DNA from: a virus
IMG/VR virus record: IMGVR_UViG_3300031857_013798
Coordinates: 222,230 to 286,229 of that record
Reading direction: 5' to 3' (one strand)
DNA length: 64,000 bases
In this document: positions 35,558-45,140 of the stretch, one piece after another
How the letters are laid out: each line of letters opens with the position of its first letter
Numbering within the stretch: position 1 is the first letter of the stretch
Translations under genes and position numbers: made by a program
The notes under the pieces: model-generated
What the model saw: the letters and a program-made list of their open reading frames with translations, nothing else
Databases searched by the model: none
Told to the model about the DNA's origin: nothing

Positions 35558-38500
35558 TGAGTTACGTTGGCCTAAATCCGCAACAACAACTGCTGAACAC
35601 CAGCACACAGACCTTTAGTGGCAATGCGGTAGCATATCAGTTCACTTTGGGTCGAGCCGTTGCATCAGCGTCTGACTTGGACGTGATGATTGACCAAACT
35701 CTACAACGTCCATTCACTGACTACGAAGCCGAAAATGTAAGTTTGTTGTTTCAAACACCACCTCCTAGTGGTACCAACAACATCACGGTTACCTATCGTG
35801 CAGGCGCACTTAACTCTTTAAATCTCACAGCCAACGCATTTGGCGCTGGCACAGTTGGCGCACCTAGTGTGTACTCAGTAGCAGCCAACAACACTGGTAT
35901 ATATTGGCCAAATGCTACCACAATGGTCATGACTGTGGCAGGTGGCAATCGTGCCACTTTCAGTAGTAATGTTGAATCAACCAGCAATGTAACAGGTGCG
36001 TTGACAGTAACAGGTGGAGTTGGCGTTACTGGTAATATCAACACCAGCGGAGCAGTGACCATTACCAATGCTACTAACAGTGGCAATGTAACCACTGGCG
36101 CATTAACTGTGGCAGGTGGTGCAGGCATTGTTGGTAACTTAAATATTGGCGGCGACATTACCTGTGTGGGCGATTTTACAGTTAATGGAACATTTACCAC
36201 AACAGGCACAGACAGTTTAGAGGTAAACGATCCGTTTATCTTCTTGGCCAATGCCAATCCGGGTGACACATTCGATTCTGGTGTGATCACTGAATACTTT
36301 GATGGCGTCAACACACGTTATTCTGGATATTTCCGTGACATCACAGATGCCAAATACAAACTCTTTGGTAATCTAATCGTCAAACCAACCACAGTTGTTG
36401 ACACAGCCAATGCCAGTTTCACATACAATGATTTGATTCTGGCCAATTTGAGTGCTACAGGCAACGTTAGTGGAACATATATTTTGGGCAACGGTGCATT
36501 GCTGAGTGGTATTACAACTGAGACCAGTCAAATTTTCAATGGTACCAGTCGAGTTATTATTCCATCAGCAGCTGGTAATATTGTTAACAACGTTAATGGA
36601 GTAACAATTGCCACAGTTTGGTCAGGCGGCCTTGTTGTAACTGGTGCCATAAGTGGATCAACTACACTTTTGGTAACTGGCAACGTCACAGGTGGTAACA
36701 TAACCACAGCTGGCGAAGTAACTGGCACAGGCAACATAACTTCAGCAGCTAACATATCTGCTGGTAACATTTTAACAGGCGGCATGTTCAGCGCCGCAGG
36801 TAACATTACTGGTGCAAACGTCAACACTGGCGGTTTGGTATTGGCCACTGGCAATGTCACAGGTGGTAACTTGCGCACAGCTGGTCAAGCCAGCGCTGGT
36901 GGTAACGTCATTGGTGGTAACGTAACCACAGCTGGATCAGTTTCGGCAGCTGGTGTTGTATACGGAGACAGTTTTAGTGCAGCAAATGGTGTTAGTGCTG
37001 GCACAACAGTTGCGGCAACTACAGATATCACTGCTGGTGGCACAATATCAGCGGTGGGAACAATCACTGGTGACGGTGGCGTAACATCTTCTGCAAACAT
37101 AGCAGGCGGCAACATCACAACTGGTGGTGTAGTTAGCGCCACTGCTAACGTAATTGGTGGTAACATAACCACAGCTGGTCAGATAATATCATCTAAACTT
37201 GGCAGCTCAGCGGCTAATGCAGGCCAAATTTTCTTGAATGGTGCTGGTAACAATCGAATTGATTTCAACACAAACGGTACCGATGCTCCGGCATATACCA
37301 CAAGAAGTGCTGGTACTAAAATTACATTATTCCCTTCGGTGGGTGCAACCAATGCAGATTATGCCATTGGTATTGACATCAGTACGCTATGGAACAGCGT
37401 GCCAGGCAATGACGGTTCGCAATTTTTCAAATGGTACGGCGGCACAACACTGGTTGGAAGTTTAAGTAGCACAGGTATATTGTCAATTGTGGGTAATGTG
37501 ATTGGTGGTAACATCAATACTGGTGGAATAGTTTCATCTACAGGTAATGTGGTTGGCGGAAACGTAATTGCAACCACATTGGTTCAAAGTACTTCAGTCA
37601 GTGCCACTGGTAACATCACAGGTGGAAACGTACTTACTGGTGGAATTGCCAGTGCCACAGGTAATATCACAGGCGGCAACATTATCACAGGTGGTGCTAT
37701 ATCTGCAGGTGGTGCTGTTAGTGCCACAGGCAACGTGGTTGGTGGCAATGTCACTGCAACCACAGCAGTCACAGCAGGTTCAGGTGGTGTGAGTGCAACA
37801 GGCAACGTCACAGGCGGTAATTTAGTTACTGCTGGAATTATTACATCAACTGGTAACATAACATCAGCTGGCAACATTGCTGGCGGTAATATTTTAGGCA
37901 CCACACTAGTGCAAGGATCAATTGTTAGTGCCACAGCCAACGTGTTGGCAGCAGCTAACATTTCAGCAGCTGGCACTGTGTTGGCAGCTCAGTTGAGTTT
38001 GAGCGGTAACATTATCAGTGCTGTAGCAACCACAGGCAATATCACAGGCGCTAACGTCAATGCCACGCTTGCATTGAGTGCAGTTGGCAACATCACAGGC
38101 GGCAATATTTCAACTGCTGGTAACTTGGCAGCACCAACCGCAGCTCAAAATACCAATACTACACAAGTGGCAACTACTGCATTTGTTATTGGTCAAGCCA
38201 GCTCAACTTCACCAGGTGCAGTTGGGTCAGCCGCAGTTGGAACAGGTACAACTTTTGCCCGAGCAGACCACACTCACTCAGGTGTTACAAACATCACCAC
38301 CAGCAGTGGATTAAGCACCAATACCAATGCTACTGGTGCAGTTTCAATTACCAACACTGGTGTTACATCAGCTGTGGCTGGCACAGGTGTTGGCGTAAGT
38401 GGAGCAACAGGTGCTGTTACAATTAGTATTGGACAGTCAGTAGCAACAGGTGCAACTCCAACATTTGCTGGATTAACAGTTGGCACAGGATCAATTACTG

Positions 38501-38973
38501 GCGGCAACATTATCAATGGCAACGGCAACGGCGTTGGTAACATTGGTAGTTCAACAGTGTATTTCAACACTGGTTTCTTGAAAGCAACCACAGCACAATA
38601 CGCTGACTTGGCAGAAAATTATTCTGCCGATGCCGTGTATGCACCAGGCACTGTGTTGGTGTTTGGCGGTGACAACGAAGTCACAATGGCAAACAAGGTC
38701 AGTGACCCCAAAGTGGCTGGTGTGGTTTCTACCAATCCTGCACACTTGATGAACAGTGTGATGGAAGCTGAACACATTGTGGCAGTGGCACTAACTGGAC
38801 GAGTTCCAGCGCAAGTGATTGGACCTGTGAAGAAAGGCGACATGATGGTGTCAGCAATCAACGGTCGTGCGCAGGCCTGTGCTACTCCTGCAATGGGCAC
38901 AGTGATAGGCAAAGCATTGCAAGACTTTGATGGCGATCAAGGTACGATTGAAATTGTTGTAGGAAGATTATAA
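35557..38973 (+). CDS. Tail fibre protein with conserved C-terminal domain
   Basis: 1138 residues. N-terminal attachment-type domain (SYVGLNPQQQLLNTSTQTFS to about 90), a NGTFTTTGTDSLEVNDPFIF beta segment near 210, many TGN-TGGN repeats, a 160-residue linker ending in TTAFVIGQASSTSPGAVGSA, and a C-terminal domain starting YADLAENYSADAVYAPGTVL and ending GTIEIVVGRL. This terminal domain is widespread at the ends of phage fibres and may be a trimerisation or chaperone domain. It overlaps both neighbours by one base. Confidence 0.85.
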   Translation: MSYVGLNPQQQLLNTSTQTFSGNAVAYQFTLGRAVASASDLDVMIDQTLQRPFTDYEAENVSLLFQTPPPSGTNNITVTYRAGALNSLNLTANAFGAGTVGAPSVYSVAANNTGIYWPNATTMVMTVAGGNRATFSSNVESTSNVTGALTVTGGVGVTGNINTSGAVTITNATNSGNVTTGALTVAGGAGIVGNLNIGGDITCVGDFTVNGTFTTTGTDSLEVNDPFIFLANANPGDTFDSGVITEYFDGVNTRYSGYFRDITDAKYKLFGNLIVKPTTVVDTANASFTYNDLILANLSATGNVSGTYILGNGALLSGITTETSQIFNGTSRVIIPSAAGNIVNNVNGVTIATVWSGGLVVTGAISGSTTLLVTGNVTGGNITTAGEVTGTGNITSAANISAGNILTGGMFSAAGNITGANVNTGGLVLATGNVTGGNLRTAGQASAGGNVIGGNVTTAGSVSAAGVVYGDSFSAANGVSAGTTVAATTDITAGGTISAVGTITGDGGVTSSANIAGGNITTGGVVSATANVIGGNITTAGQIISSKLGSSAANAGQIFLNGAGNNRIDFNTNGTDAPAYTTRSAGTKITLFPSVGATNADYAIGIDISTLWNSVPGNDGSQFFKWYGGTTLVGSLSSTGILSIVGNVIGGNINTGGIVSSTGNVVGGNVIATTLVQSTSVSATGNITGGNVLTGGIASATGNITGGNIITGGAISAGGAVSATGNVVGGNVTATTAVTAGSGGVSATGNVTGGNLVTAGIITSTGNITSAGNIAGGNILGTTLVQGSIVSATANVLAAANISAAGTVLAAQLSLSGNIISAVATTGNITGANVNATLALSAVGNITGGNISTAGNLAAPTAAQNTNTTQVATTAFVIGQASSTSPGAVGSAAVGTGTTFARADHTHSGVTNITTSSGLSTNTNATGAVSITNTGVTSAVAGTGVGVSGATGAVTISIGQSVATGATPTFAGLTVGTGSITGGNIINGNGNGVGNIGSSTVYFNTGFLKATTAQYADLAENYSADAVYAPGTVLVFGGDNEVTMANKVSDPKVAGVVSTNPAHLMNSVMEAEHIVAVALTGRVPAQVIGPVKKGDMMVSAINGRAQACATPAMGTVIGKALQDFDGDQGTIEIVVGRL

Positions 38974-39365
38974 TGGCTTATGTAGGTTATTCACCTGTAT
39001 TGGGACAATACCGTAAAATGGATGCGTTGACTTTTAATGGATCCACGCAGACATTCAACATCACTGTGGGTGGTGTGAGTTTTACACCACCAACTGCGTA
39101 TGCAATGTTGGTAGTGCTAAACAACATTCCATTAAATCCTGGTGTAGATTTCAGCGTAACAGCTTCTACCATAAGTTTTTCTGTAGCACCTGTAAACAAC
39201 ACACCGTTCTTTGCGTTGTTGTTTGGCGACACACTATATACAGGCACACCCAGCGATGCCACTGTTATCAACAGTAAAATAGCCACAGGTGCTGTGAGTT
39301 ATGACAAGTTCAGTGCTAGTACACAAGCTAGACTAACTGCCGGACAAATTATATTTGGAGTTTAA
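38973..39365 (+). CDS. Small fibre-associated virion protein
   Basis: 130 residues, beta-rich: AYVGYSPVLGQYRKMDAL, then NGSTQTFNITVGG and GVDFSVTAS. The start resembles the N-terminal attachment domain of the upstream 1138-residue fibre (AYVGYSP versus SYVGLNP), and the C-terminus has a short helical SKIATGAVSYDKFSAS segment often seen in fibre connectors. It is coupled to the previous gene by TAATG and lies 3 bases before the next gene. Probably an adaptor between the virion and a fibre. Confidence 0.65.
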   Translation: MAYVGYSPVLGQYRKMDALTFNGSTQTFNITVGGVSFTPPTAYAMLVVLNNIPLNPGVDFSVTASTISFSVAPVNNTPFFALLFGDTLYTGTPSDATVINSKIATGAVSYDKFSASTQARLTAGQIIFGV

Positions 39366-39368
39366 AAG

Positions 39369-42300
39369 ATGGCAAGAAAAAGATTATACGAGTATTCGTT
39401 TACCCCAGGAACTGCTGGTTTAGGCACAGTGAAGGTGCCAGACAGATACAACCTGGCTGACATTCTGGCTATCTATGATACAACATACAATGTTGCTATC
39501 TACAACTTTGCCGATCCTACCATGGGTGGTACAGTGTCATGGGCAGCGGGCCCAACTGCAACATTCCCCACAGCCTATGCTGGTGTAACAACTATCACTT
39601 TGGATTTAGATACCAGTGCATACGTTAACACTGATAAATTAGCAGTTTATGTTGAAGAACGTAGTTTAGTAGTTGAACCTTGGGCGTTTGGCGAAGACGC
39701 AATTGGACGTAATCGTATTTCAAATCCAGAAGCCTTGATTGACGCTGACTTTGAATATGGTTTGCAAAACACCAAGTGGCAAAACGTTTCAACCAACAAC
39801 AACATTCCTGGGTTTTTTGAAGACATTGGAGGTGATTTAACAATCAATACCAATGGTTATATTAGTTTGATAGCCGGCGATGATGTTATTACATCCAACG
39901 TTGATACCAGTCTCAAATTGCAAAATCCTGGCACTGCCCAATGGGTAGCCAATGACTATGCGTTGATCATCAGTCAAACACAAGGTAATGTCACACCATT
40001 TACTAGCAACTATCTCACAACCGCAGTCAACAGTTCAGCAGAAAGAACATTTACTTTGGCCAGTACCACTGGGTTCACTGCATTGGATAACGTGATATTG
40101 ATTGGCAGACCCACTTCTGGTGGTACCACAATTGCAGTAGCCAATATTACCAGCACTGCAACAACCACAGTTAACGTGGCCAATGCGTCAGGTATTGTGG
40201 ATGGTTCTTATGTTATTGCTGAAACAATCACTGGCAACGTGTATGAAGTCATGGCAGTGACTAACGTAGCTGCTAATGCTTTAACAGTTACTCGACAGAC
40301 CAACAACACTAACGGTGCTGGCGCAAACATCATCATTGGCGCAAACATCTATCCTGTAAGTACTTTAGAAATTGCGCAAGTGCAGAGTGTGGGCAACGGC
40401 ACAGCTATTAACTTGAACAGAGGTTGGTACAATACCACTGCTGCTAATGCTTTTGCTACAGGCACAGTCATGCAAAAACTCAGCAGTAACGTAGAAATTG
40501 TGCAACATACTGTGATCAGCACTGCTGTAAACGGAACTCAAACAATTTCTAGAGGCATCAATAATACCACAGCATTGACAGCAGCCGGCGCAGGATCACC
40601 AATGGTGAGATTGACTGGAATATTTTATGCCACAGGATCTAACAATCTTCCTCAAGTTGGCGTTAATCAAAGTGACACTCCAATTGATGTGAACGAGTAT
40701 GTAAGCAATCAAAATTCAGCCAGTTCTAATGCTGAAGGTATTGGTTTGGTATATTCTGCAAACACCAACAATTTCTTTTACTATCCACGTAGAAGTTTGA
40801 ATCTAGCACCTGGTTATCCAATCAATCAATTTGATTCCACAATCAGACAGGCATTCCCGTATACTGGTGCAGATTTGGACGTTGTGTCTATTGTGAGTGA
40901 TGGCGGCAATCCTAGCACAATCACAGTGACCACAACCTATGCACATGGCATGGTACCTGGCACTCCAATCTTGGTCAGTCTGAGCTCAGGTACTAACGAA
41001 GCTTATGCTGAAGGATCGTTTTTTATAATTTCTGTGCCCAGCACAACTACATTTACATACACTGCCAAAACTGGAGCCGCAGTAAGCGGTAGTTTGGCTG
41101 GTACAATTAATGTGCGAAGTAACGCAGTGTTTTTACCAAGACCATTTGACGGCGGCGTTATATTAGGCCCAGGCACTCCCACACGTGGTGCTTCCGCTAC
41201 TAGACAGACCAAAAAATATTTCCGTTATCAATCTGGTAAAGGTATCCTGTTTTCATCTGGTACCATGCTCAAGCCAACATTTGACATTTCTGCTCTGAGT
41301 GCTGACGGAACAACAGTCAACAGCAATATCACAGTTACCACAGATGTTGAACACGGTCTCAATGCTGGCGCAACAGTAACCATCAGTGGTATTACTACTA
41401 GTGGTTACGATGCTTCAGGGTATATTGTGACCAGTATCACATCAGATGTCAGTTTTGTTGTACAGGCGCAAGGCTCGCTAGGAAGTGTTGCACCAGAGTT
41501 AGGGCAACAACCAAGATTGTTTATCACAGCCTGGCACGGTTCAAGCATCCGTGCTGGAATTTTTGATGATCAAAACGGACTATTTTGGGAATCTGATGGC
41601 ATATCATTGAATGCAGTTCAACGCACCAGCACGTTCCAAACAGCTGGCCTTGTGTCAGTTGGAGTGGGATCCAACCTTGTTACAGGTGATGGAAACTGTA
41701 GATTCCAAGATCAACTCAACAACGGTGACGTAGTGGTAATCAAGGGCATGACTCACACAGTGACCAGTGTGATTGACAACAATGCCATGACCATTGTGCC
41801 CACTTTCCGCGGAGTGAGCAATCAGACTCGTGTAAAAATGACTTTGCGTAATGAAATTAGAGTTCGTCAAAGTGACTATAACATTGATCCAATTGATGGC
41901 ACAGGCGCAAGCGGGTATACTATTGATACCAACAAAATGCAGATGTTGGCAATTGAGTATTCATGGTACGGTGCTGGCTACGTGACTTGGATGGTGCGTG
42001 GACAAGATGGCAGATTTATTCATGCACATCGTCGTCCTAACAACAACTTGAACAACGAAGCTTACATGCGTTCAGGTAACTTGCCAGCAAGATACGAAGC
42101 CATTAACGAAACTGCTACCAGCAGTCTTGATGGCGGCATTACAGATGCAGACACCACAATTAGTTTACGTGACGCAACAGACTATCCTGCGGCCAGCGTA
42201 ACATATCCAGTGTATGTGATGATTGACAGTGAGATTATTAAGTATTCAGGTAAGAGTGGCAATGACCTAACTGGTTGCACACGAAATGCAACGTTTACAC

Positions 42301-43322
42301 AATGGGTTGAAGGTGCAAGTCGCAGCTTCACAGGAGGTCCAGCTGCTTCGCATACTGACAACACTGGTGTGATATTGATCAGCAATACTTGTACTCCGCT
42401 GGTTAATCACTGGGGTAGTTCAGTGATCATGGACGGTAATTTTGATGGTGACGAAGGCTATCAATTTACCTACAATAGATCAAACTACGGCTTGCCAGCC
42501 ACAATTGGTGCAAAGCAAGTGGCATTTGCCATGCGATTGGCTCCTAGCGTTAGCAATGGTATCATTGGTGACTTGGGAGTAAGAGATTTGATCAATCGTG
42601 CGCAGTTGACACTGATCGATCTAAACGTGCAAGTGGGAGCTGGTAGATATCTAATTGAAGGTATTTTGAATCCCAACAATATAGATTCTGCCAACACTTC
42701 TTGGCAGGGGCTGAACAATTCGGGCGGTGGCTTCCAGCCTAGCTTTAGTCAATTCTCAGTGGCGCCTCGTTTCACTTCAGAATCAACTGGTGGTTTGACT
42801 GGTGCTCCTTTTAATACCACTGGTGGTATGAGTCGCTCGGGCGTAAAAGTAACCACCAGTGGCCAAAGAGTGTATGCTAACCTTGCTCCAACCAACATAT
42901 CAAGTTCTGGAACAGGTGCAAATTTAACAGTGACACTGACTGCTGCTGGCACCGCATATAATACCACAACCACTCAAATTTCAGTTCAAGTAGCTGGTAC
43001 TGGATATGCTGTGGGAGATACTATTAAAATTCTTGGTAATGCGCTAGGTGGATCAACCACTGCTAATGATTTAACGCTGACAATTCAAGCTATCACTGCT
43101 GACATTAATGGTGGCGAGCGACTGTTTGCTATTCCAGTCAGTTCTACAAACCAAGGAGTGTTGAACCTAAGCTCAGTCAAACAAATTGGTACCAGTGCAG
43201 TGCCTGGCACAGGAACTTTCCCAAATGGACCAGAAGTGTTGGCTGTACAAATTACTGCACTGTCAACTCAGTCAACTCCAGTGGGTGAAATTCAACTGAG
43301 CTTCCAAGAAAGTCAGGCTTAA
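39369..43322 (+). CDS. Large virion structural protein (1317 aa)
   Basis: 1317 residues, starting ARKRLYEYSFTPGTAGLGTV, a start I associate with large structural proteins of marine T4-like phages. Unlike its neighbours it lacks the TGN-TGGN repeats. It has several beta domains with Ig-like or fibre features (NPSTITVTTTYAHGMVPGTP near 515-535; a similar NSNITVTTDVEHGLNAGAT near 650) and a WHGSSIRAGIFDDQNGLFWE segment near 720-740 with aromatic residues. Likely a baseplate-attached or tail appendage protein. Its stop overlaps the convergent Nudix gene by 4 bases. Confidence 0.7.
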   Translation: MARKRLYEYSFTPGTAGLGTVKVPDRYNLADILAIYDTTYNVAIYNFADPTMGGTVSWAAGPTATFPTAYAGVTTITLDLDTSAYVNTDKLAVYVEERSLVVEPWAFGEDAIGRNRISNPEALIDADFEYGLQNTKWQNVSTNNNIPGFFEDIGGDLTINTNGYISLIAGDDVITSNVDTSLKLQNPGTAQWVANDYALIISQTQGNVTPFTSNYLTTAVNSSAERTFTLASTTGFTALDNVILIGRPTSGGTTIAVANITSTATTTVNVANASGIVDGSYVIAETITGNVYEVMAVTNVAANALTVTRQTNNTNGAGANIIIGANIYPVSTLEIAQVQSVGNGTAINLNRGWYNTTAANAFATGTVMQKLSSNVEIVQHTVISTAVNGTQTISRGINNTTALTAAGAGSPMVRLTGIFYATGSNNLPQVGVNQSDTPIDVNEYVSNQNSASSNAEGIGLVYSANTNNFFYYPRRSLNLAPGYPINQFDSTIRQAFPYTGADLDVVSIVSDGGNPSTITVTTTYAHGMVPGTPILVSLSSGTNEAYAEGSFFIISVPSTTTFTYTAKTGAAVSGSLAGTINVRSNAVFLPRPFDGGVILGPGTPTRGASATRQTKKYFRYQSGKGILFSSGTMLKPTFDISALSADGTTVNSNITVTTDVEHGLNAGATVTISGITTSGYDASGYIVTSITSDVSFVVQAQGSLGSVAPELGQQPRLFITAWHGSSIRAGIFDDQNGLFWESDGISLNAVQRTSTFQTAGLVSVGVGSNLVTGDGNCRFQDQLNNGDVVVIKGMTHTVTSVIDNNAMTIVPTFRGVSNQTRVKMTLRNEIRVRQSDYNIDPIDGTGASGYTIDTNKMQMLAIEYSWYGAGYVTWMVRGQDGRFIHAHRRPNNNLNNEAYMRSGNLPARYEAINETATSSLDGGITDADTTISLRDATDYPAASVTYPVYVMIDSEIIKYSGKSGNDLTGCTRNATFTQWVEGASRSFTGGPAASHTDNTGVILISNTCTPLVNHWGSSVIMDGNFDGDEGYQFTYNRSNYGLPATIGAKQVAFAMRLAPSVSNGIIGDLGVRDLINRAQLTLIDLNVQVGAGRYLIEGILNPNNIDSANTSWQGLNNSGGGFQPSFSQFSVAPRFTSESTGGLTGAPFNTTGGMSRSGVKVTTSGQRVYANLAPTNISSSGTGANLTVTLTAAGTAYNTTTTQISVQVAGTGYAVGDTIKILGNALGGSTTANDLTLTIQAITADINGGERLFAIPVSSTNQGVLNLSSVKQIGTSAVPGTGTFPNGPEVLAVQITALSTQSTPVGEIQLSFQESQA

Positions 43323-43759
43323 TGTTCAGTGGCAAGATAGCGTTCAACAATGTCTATCTTGTCCTGAATTGCTACAATATTCACAGTTGACCACAAGCCT
43401 GGATGCATGGGCTTGGGCCAGGTGCCTTTGTCTATCCATGCATATCCTAAGTGTTCGTGATTTAGTGTGGGTTGAAATTCTTCAGCAACCACACATACCC
43501 AGGTGTGATATTCAAAGTTTAAATCTGCTGATGTGAATTTTTCCAAAGGAACCAGGCGTTGGTAAACAGGAAAACTTCCCAGTTCTTCAATGCATTCGCG
43601 TTCCATACCACCCAGTAGAGTTTCGCCAGTTTCCACTTTGCCCCCCGGCAATCCCCATGCACCTGGATGTTTTGAATCGTTGCGCAACAAATAAAGATAA
43701 CGGCCAGTGTTGCTGGCTCTAAACCAAACACCCACAGCTTTTACAGCACCAGTCTCCAT
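43319..43759 (-). CDS. Nudix hydrolase
   Basis: Hydrolyses a nucleoside diphosphate linked to another moiety. The Nudix box is complete: GGKVETGETLLGGMERECIE followed by ELG, matching Gx5Ex7REUxEExGU. From ATG 43759 (after GGGAGG) the product is 146 residues; an in-frame ATG at 43798 would add 13 residues and overlap gp15 further. It overlaps the end of gp15 by 19 bases. Substrate not readable; candidates include oxidised nucleotides, ADP-ribose, NAD(H), capped RNA or ppGpp-like molecules. Confidence 0.88.
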   Translation of the reverse strand: METGAVKAVGVWFRASNTGRYLYLLRNDSKHPGAWGLPGGKVETGETLLGGMERECIEELGSFPVYQRLVPLEKFTSADLNFEYHTWVCVVAEEFQPTLNHEHLGYAWIDKGTWPKPMHPGLWSTVNIVAIQDKIDIVERYLATEH

Positions 43760-45138
43760 TGGCCTCCCGGGTAGTATCCTTGATAACTTTTCATCCATGC
43801 GTCACCAGTCCACATATACTGTTGACTGGTGGTTATGTTGGTCACATACTGGCCAGCAGGTTGTCCATTGGCTCTAAAAACCACACGCCAGTAGTTGTTT
43901 GAGTACTCAATTACATCATTGGCTTCGGCAACAAGTGGCCTGCCATTGGCTCCTATCCAGGCCTCAGCAGGTCCTGAATTGCCAGCAGATCCTGTGCTTT
44001 CGGTAAGCAAATATCTTTGCCCTTCTAGCGCACTGTCTAATCCGTTTAACGGGCCACTTGCTTGTGGGTTAATCACAGCGTCAATTGCATCCAGTGTGTT
44101 TTGTGGCGCAGTGTCAATGTCTATATCATACAACACAAATCGATCATCATTTGGGTCAAGGGCAATGGTACCAACAACCTCAGACCCATCTGGTTGTTCT
44201 AAATAAATTTGACTTATTCCGGGCCGCAGAACACCGTATGCATCAATAACTGCTGGCCACAACAAGTTGCTGTTGCCTACAATGTTAGTTGGAGTAAGAC
44301 TGCTGTTGCTGGGTTCTTCTACAGAACTTGGAGGTCGCAAAATTTGTATTTTGTTGCCAATCAACACTGTGGCATAGTTGTAGGGTGTGATCACTTGTCT
44401 AGTACCCAACAACAAATCATTGTTTGTGATAGCATCAACAGCATCGCCTTGTGCATCAAACACACTGGCAATAACTCTTTCCACCACACCCAATTTTTTA
44501 ACTTTGGCAGGTGAACTGATCCAGATTGGCAATGTGAATCTCAGTGTGCATATATCTATGGGATTTTCTGCACCCATGGGGATAGTTCTAGACGTCCAAG
44601 TGGTGCCATCTAGTTCTACCACACTCAATGAAGTCCAGTCAATGTAATTGTCTGTGCTTTGAATTTCCAAACTGGGGTTGAACAGCGTTAGAATTTGCTC
44701 AAGCAATTGCAATTTTTGATTGGTATTTGAAGTCCACAAATCTAAATTCAAAGTCAGCTTGTACGGAACAGGCATCAGGCGTTCAATGGTAAATGCATTG
44801 CCTTGAGTGGTTTCGTAAGTTTCAGTGCTGGTATCGTAGGTGCGTTGACGTACAGAAACCTTACTCACATGGTAAGGCTCTTGGATTCTGGGTCTATCAT
44901 AATCTAGTGCAGTGATGTAAAATGTCATCAACGGAGTTGACGGCAAGCTGTTGCGTGAGTTGTCCTGCAATATGGTTTGTGCGTTTCTACTTGAATCACC
45001 ATATCTGATTGGAACTCTAAGCAAGGCCGCATTCTCGCTGCCTTCTTCTCTGCCATACTCAATTTGGAACCCCGAAAAGATTCTAGTGAATTGCAGTAAG
45101 AATCTGCGTATCTGTTCGTCGTAAAAAAATTGTTGCAT
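43741..45138 (-). CDS. 15: Proximal tail sheath stabiliser gp15
   Basis: Tail terminator that caps the sheath and joins tail to head. Its N-terminus (FFYDEQIRRFLLQFTRIFSG, then LLRVPIRYGD near 41-50) lines up with T4 gp15 (FYNSSFRRY and IRVPITYAS), and MTFYITALDYDRPR and LQLLEQILTLFNPSLE fit the family. At 465 residues it is much longer than T4 gp15 (272), with an added C-terminal half. It follows gp14 by 2 bases in the minus-strand neck operon. Confidence 0.82.
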   Translation of the reverse strand: MQQFFYDEQIRRFLLQFTRIFSGFQIEYGREEGSENAALLRVPIRYGDSSRNAQTILQDNSRNSLPSTPLMTFYITALDYDRPRIQEPYHVSKVSVRQRTYDTSTETYETTQGNAFTIERLMPVPYKLTLNLDLWTSNTNQKLQLLEQILTLFNPSLEIQSTDNYIDWTSLSVVELDGTTWTSRTIPMGAENPIDICTLRFTLPIWISSPAKVKKLGVVERVIASVFDAQGDAVDAITNNDLLLGTRQVITPYNYATVLIGNKIQILRPPSSVEEPSNSSLTPTNIVGNSNLLWPAVIDAYGVLRPGISQIYLEQPDGSEVVGTIALDPNDDRFVLYDIDIDTAPQNTLDAIDAVINPQASGPLNGLDSALEGQRYLLTESTGSAGNSGPAEAWIGANGRPLVAEANDVIEYSNNYWRVVFRANGQPAGQYVTNITTSQQYMWTGDAWMKSYQGYYPGGQWRLVL

Positions 45139-45140
45139 TG

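Larger units (their letters stand above)
24581..38973 (+). repeat. Degenerate coding repeat region of the fibre cluster
   Basis: About 14 kb in which four fibre genes are built of a recurring unit encoding (S/T)ATGN(I/V)TGGN(L/I)xT(A/G)G, roughly 16-20 codons. Longer cassettes recur too: YILGNGSQLTGLPA, and NATGLSLSGNVVSAL followed by ANITTTANIS (near 28420, 28780, 31220, 32950 and 35050). Nucleotide identity between copies is high enough for recombination. Confidence 0.85.

Noticed and set aside
24581-38973. CRISPR array in the repeat-rich region
   Set aside because: Repeats are in-frame coding units of variable length without unique spacers or cas genes.
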